Assembly (NCBI GenBank): GCA_035464115.1
Contig: DATHSN010000465.1
Location: 1-6,853, forward strand
Direction: 5' to 3'
DNA: 6,853 nt
Source of the DNA: DATHSN01 sp035464115
Lineage (GTDB): Bacteria > Actinomycetota > Acidimicrobiia > Acidimicrobiales > SKKL01
A program made the translations under genes and the position numbers. The notes beneath the pieces were generated by a model, which worked only from the letters and a program-made list of their open reading frames with translations, was not told the origin of the DNA and ran no database searches. Below, one piece after another: positions 5,431 through 6,853 of this stretch (its first letter is position 1; each line of letters starts with the position of its first letter).

Positions 5431-5512
5431 ACCCCACCGGCGACTCGTTCACGGGGCTCGGGCAACGACAGCCGGCGCGACCCCACCGGTGCCTCGTTCA
5501 CGGGGCTCGGGC
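5431..5512. repeat. Two copies of a 33-bp intergenic direct repeat
   Basis: Copies at 5431-5463 and 5480-5512 agree at 31 of 33 positions, differing only at repeat positions 11 (C/T) and 13 (A/C). The spacing is 49 bp with a 16-bp unique spacer. Each starts ACCCCACCGG and ends CTCGTTCACGGGGCTCGGGC. The word CGTTCAC also occurs once more just before copy 1 (5426-5432). The repeats fill the gap between the HNH gene and the methyltransferase gene. Two copies with a short spacer do not make a CRISPR array. They could be binding sites, a termination or processing region, or remnants of a dispersed intergenic element. Confidence 0.7.
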
Positions 5513-5554
5513 CGAACTCCCGGCGTCACCCTGCCGGCACCCGCACGGGCCGGA

Positions 5555-6829
5555 TCAGGCCGCCGGCTCGTCGGGCGGATCGGTTCCGGTGGTGGTGCGG
5601 GGCTCGGGGCGGTCGGTGGGTCTGTCGTCGCCGTCGACCGGCCGGGCTGGGGGCCCGGTACTGGTGGGGTCGCGGCGGCGGTTGGGGTGGTGGAGCGGGC
5701 AGGCCAACCGCCCGTGATCGGGGTCGGTGGAGCCCCCCTCGGCCCAGCCGGGCACGTGGTCGACCTCGCACCGGTCGGCGGGCACGTCGCAGCTCGGGTG
5801 CCAGCAACGACGGTCGCGGATCTCGACGGCGCGCCGGGCGCCGCCCACGAACAGCCGGGAGCGGCGACCCAGGTCGATGATGCGTCCCTCGGGGTCGAAC
5901 ACGGCGCGCTCGATGACCGCCTCGCTGAGGAGCGGGAGGAGCTCGCCGGGGGTGATGACCGTCCCATCGGCGAGCTCGCACAGCCGCCCAGCCATCGTCT
6001 CGTAGTCGACGTGGACGGTGACCAGCGGCCGGCGCGGGCGAGCGCCCTCGGGGACGCGCGCCGACCGGCGGGCCATCGCCACCAGGGCATCGGCCCACCG
6101 CTGGGCCGACGTGCGGGTGAGGTGGTCGGGGCGGATCGTGGCGTCGGCGCCGAGCCGCTGGCGGGCCTCGGCCCAGTCGGCTTCGAACAGCTGGCGCTCG
6201 ATCCGGCGCAGCTCGCCGAGCACGATGTCGCCGGCGACCGGGTCGAGCCAGCTCTGGATCGATACGGCGCCGCCGAGCGTCTTCACCGCCGACAGGTGCC
6301 GCCGTTGCCGCCGCTGACGCGCATCCTCCTCGGCCTGCACATCGTCGGCGGCGTGGTGCCAGTAGGTGAGCGCGCGGGTGAAGTCGTCGAAGCGGAGCCG
6401 GCGAGCCTGGTCGACCAGCACCTGCTCGTCACGGGCGAACAGATCGGGCGCGAAGCGCTGCTCACGGGCGAGCAGGCCCACGTGCTGGCCGGTGAGCTCG
6501 CCGGCGGCGAACGCCGCGGCCACGAGCGGCATGTGGCGCAGGCCCCGGGCCAGGCGCACGTCGCGGTGGGACTCGGCCCCCGAGCGGTGGCACCGCCACG
6601 ACACCCACCCACCCGCCGAGCGGGCCCGATCGACCGCCCAGACACGACGGGCGTCGAACGCCGCCAGCACGCCCAGCCGGGCCGAGTCGAGCCGATCGCG
6701 CGCCCGCTCGACCCGCTGCACCACCTCGGCCAGCTGGGCGTCGGTGAGCGACCCAGGTTCGAGCGCCGCGAAGGTGTCGACCGCTGCCTCCAGCCCCTCC
6801 ACCTCGTCAGGCACCGCCGCTTCGCCCAT
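5555..6829 (-). CDS. DUF222 and HNH endonuclease-family protein
   Basis: This 424-aa protein has the usual architecture of the actinobacterial DUF222/HNH family, which includes the mycobacterial 13E12-repeat proteins. An alpha-helical, Arg- and Ala-rich DUF222 region spans about residues 15-300. A C-terminal HNH module lies at about 337-385, followed by a Pro/Thr/Asp-rich disordered tail of about 40 residues. In the HNH module, Cys342 and Cys347 (CWHPSC) and Cys377/His380 (CPLH) look like the zinc ligands. CEVDHVPGWAEGGST (354-368) carries the catalytic His358. The central Asn of HNH, normally in a D-N-G or D-N-L context, is replaced by His372 in DPDHGRLAC; the final His is His381. Activity may therefore be altered. 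The protein would act on DNA in the cytoplasm; the biological role of the family is unclear, although many copies occur per genome and mobility has been suggested. ATG 6829 is 6 nt after a -10-like box, so the mRNA is probably leaderless. It shares its promoter layout with the 60-aa gene. Confidence 0.9.
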   Translation of the reverse strand: MGEAAVPDEVEGLEAAVDTFAALEPGSLTDAQLAEVVQRVERARDRLDSARLGVLAAFDARRVWAVDRARSAGGWVSWRCHRSGAESHRDVRLARGLRHMPLVAAAFAAGELTGQHVGLLAREQRFAPDLFARDEQVLVDQARRLRFDDFTRALTYWHHAADDVQAEEDARQRRQRRHLSAVKTLGGAVSIQSWLDPVAGDIVLGELRRIERQLFEADWAEARQRLGADATIRPDHLTRTSAQRWADALVAMARRSARVPEGARPRRPLVTVHVDYETMAGRLCELADGTVITPGELLPLLSEAVIERAVFDPEGRIIDLGRRSRLFVGGARRAVEIRDRRCWHPSCDVPADRCEVDHVPGWAEGGSTDPDHGRLACPLHHPNRRRDPTSTGPPARPVDGDDRPTDRPEPRTTTGTDPPDEPAA

Positions 6830-6835
6830 GGTCCC

Positions 6836-6853
6836 AGTATGCGGAGGGGGTGT
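6836..6853 (-). promoter_or_regulatory. Truncated PafBC-like promoter of the HNH gene
   Basis: Read on the minus strand from the window edge: ACACCCCCT (6853-6845), then CCGC, then ATACT (6840-6836), then 6 nt to the ATG at 6829. The -10 hexamer is CATACT at 6841-6836. The nonamer ACACCCCCT, the ATnnT core and the 15-nt distance from nonamer to ATGG are the same as before the 60-aa gene. The TGTC half that would confirm the damage-promoter motif lies just outside the window. Confidence 0.5.

Noticed and set aside
5431..5512. CRISPR array
   Set aside because: There are only two repeat copies, a single 16-bp spacer, and no cas genes or further units.
5395..5554. Small gene in the gap between the methyltransferase and HNH genes
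   Set aside because: The gap is dominated by the 33-bp repeat and GC-rich words; I saw no start with a ribosome binding site and a convincing short protein.
1..6853. tRNA or rRNA genes, insertion sequence ends, integrase or phage genes
   Set aside because: I saw no cloverleaf-like tRNA with a TTCGA loop in proper context, no rRNA signature, and no transposase or integrase motifs. The HNH gene is the only potentially mobile-type gene, and no flanking target duplication was seen.

Overview
This is a very GC-rich, densely coded chromosomal stretch that looks actinobacterial. The best guess is an uncultured or little-studied member of the Acidimicrobiia or a neighbouring group. The reasons are strong G/C at third codon positions, a luciferase-like F420-type oxidoreductase, a DUF222/HNH nuclease of the kind that is multicopy in Actinomycetota, a FadA5-like thiolase, and several starts sitting 5-8 nt downstream of a TAnnnT-type -10 box (leaderless mRNAs). 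The taxonomic placement is inference from gene content only.

Layout. Positions 96-779 (+) encode an unrecognised protein with an N-terminal four-cysteine zinc ribbon. It converges on a luciferase-like monooxygenase-family oxidoreductase (801-1775, -), and a perfect 12-bp hairpin lies at the junction. A 139-bp divergent intergenic region (1776-1914) separates that oxidoreductase from a 60-aa protein of unknown function (1915-2097, +). A FadA5-like thiolase (2109-3281, +) follows, overlapped by a secreted lipoprotein thermonuclease (3241-3795, +). After two adjacent hairpins comes a ChbG/HpnK (YdjC)-family carbohydrate deacetylase (GTG start 3913, to 4749, +). It converges on a class I SAM-dependent methyltransferase (4768-5373, -). 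A 181-bp gap with two copies of a 33-bp repeat separates the methyltransferase from a DUF222/HNH endonuclease-family gene (5555-6829, -), whose promoter runs off the right edge.

How the genes relate. No single pathway joins these genes. The oxidoreductase and thiolase would fit lipid or steroid-type catabolism, but they are divergent with separate promoters. The deacetylase, methyltransferase and zinc-ribbon protein look like independent housekeeping or accessory genes. The most interesting link is regulatory. The 60-aa gene and the HNH gene lie almost 5 kb apart on opposite strands. Both have the same promoter architecture: ACACCCCCT, then a similarly placed ATnnT -10 core, then ATGG exactly 15 nt after the nonamer. 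The spacing matches the mycobacterial RecA-independent DNA-damage (PafBC-type) promoter. This suggests a common DNA-damage regulon with leaderless transcripts. I do not see a clearly new multi-gene system here; the candidates worth checking are this shared promoter, the small protein it drives, and the substituted HNH motif.
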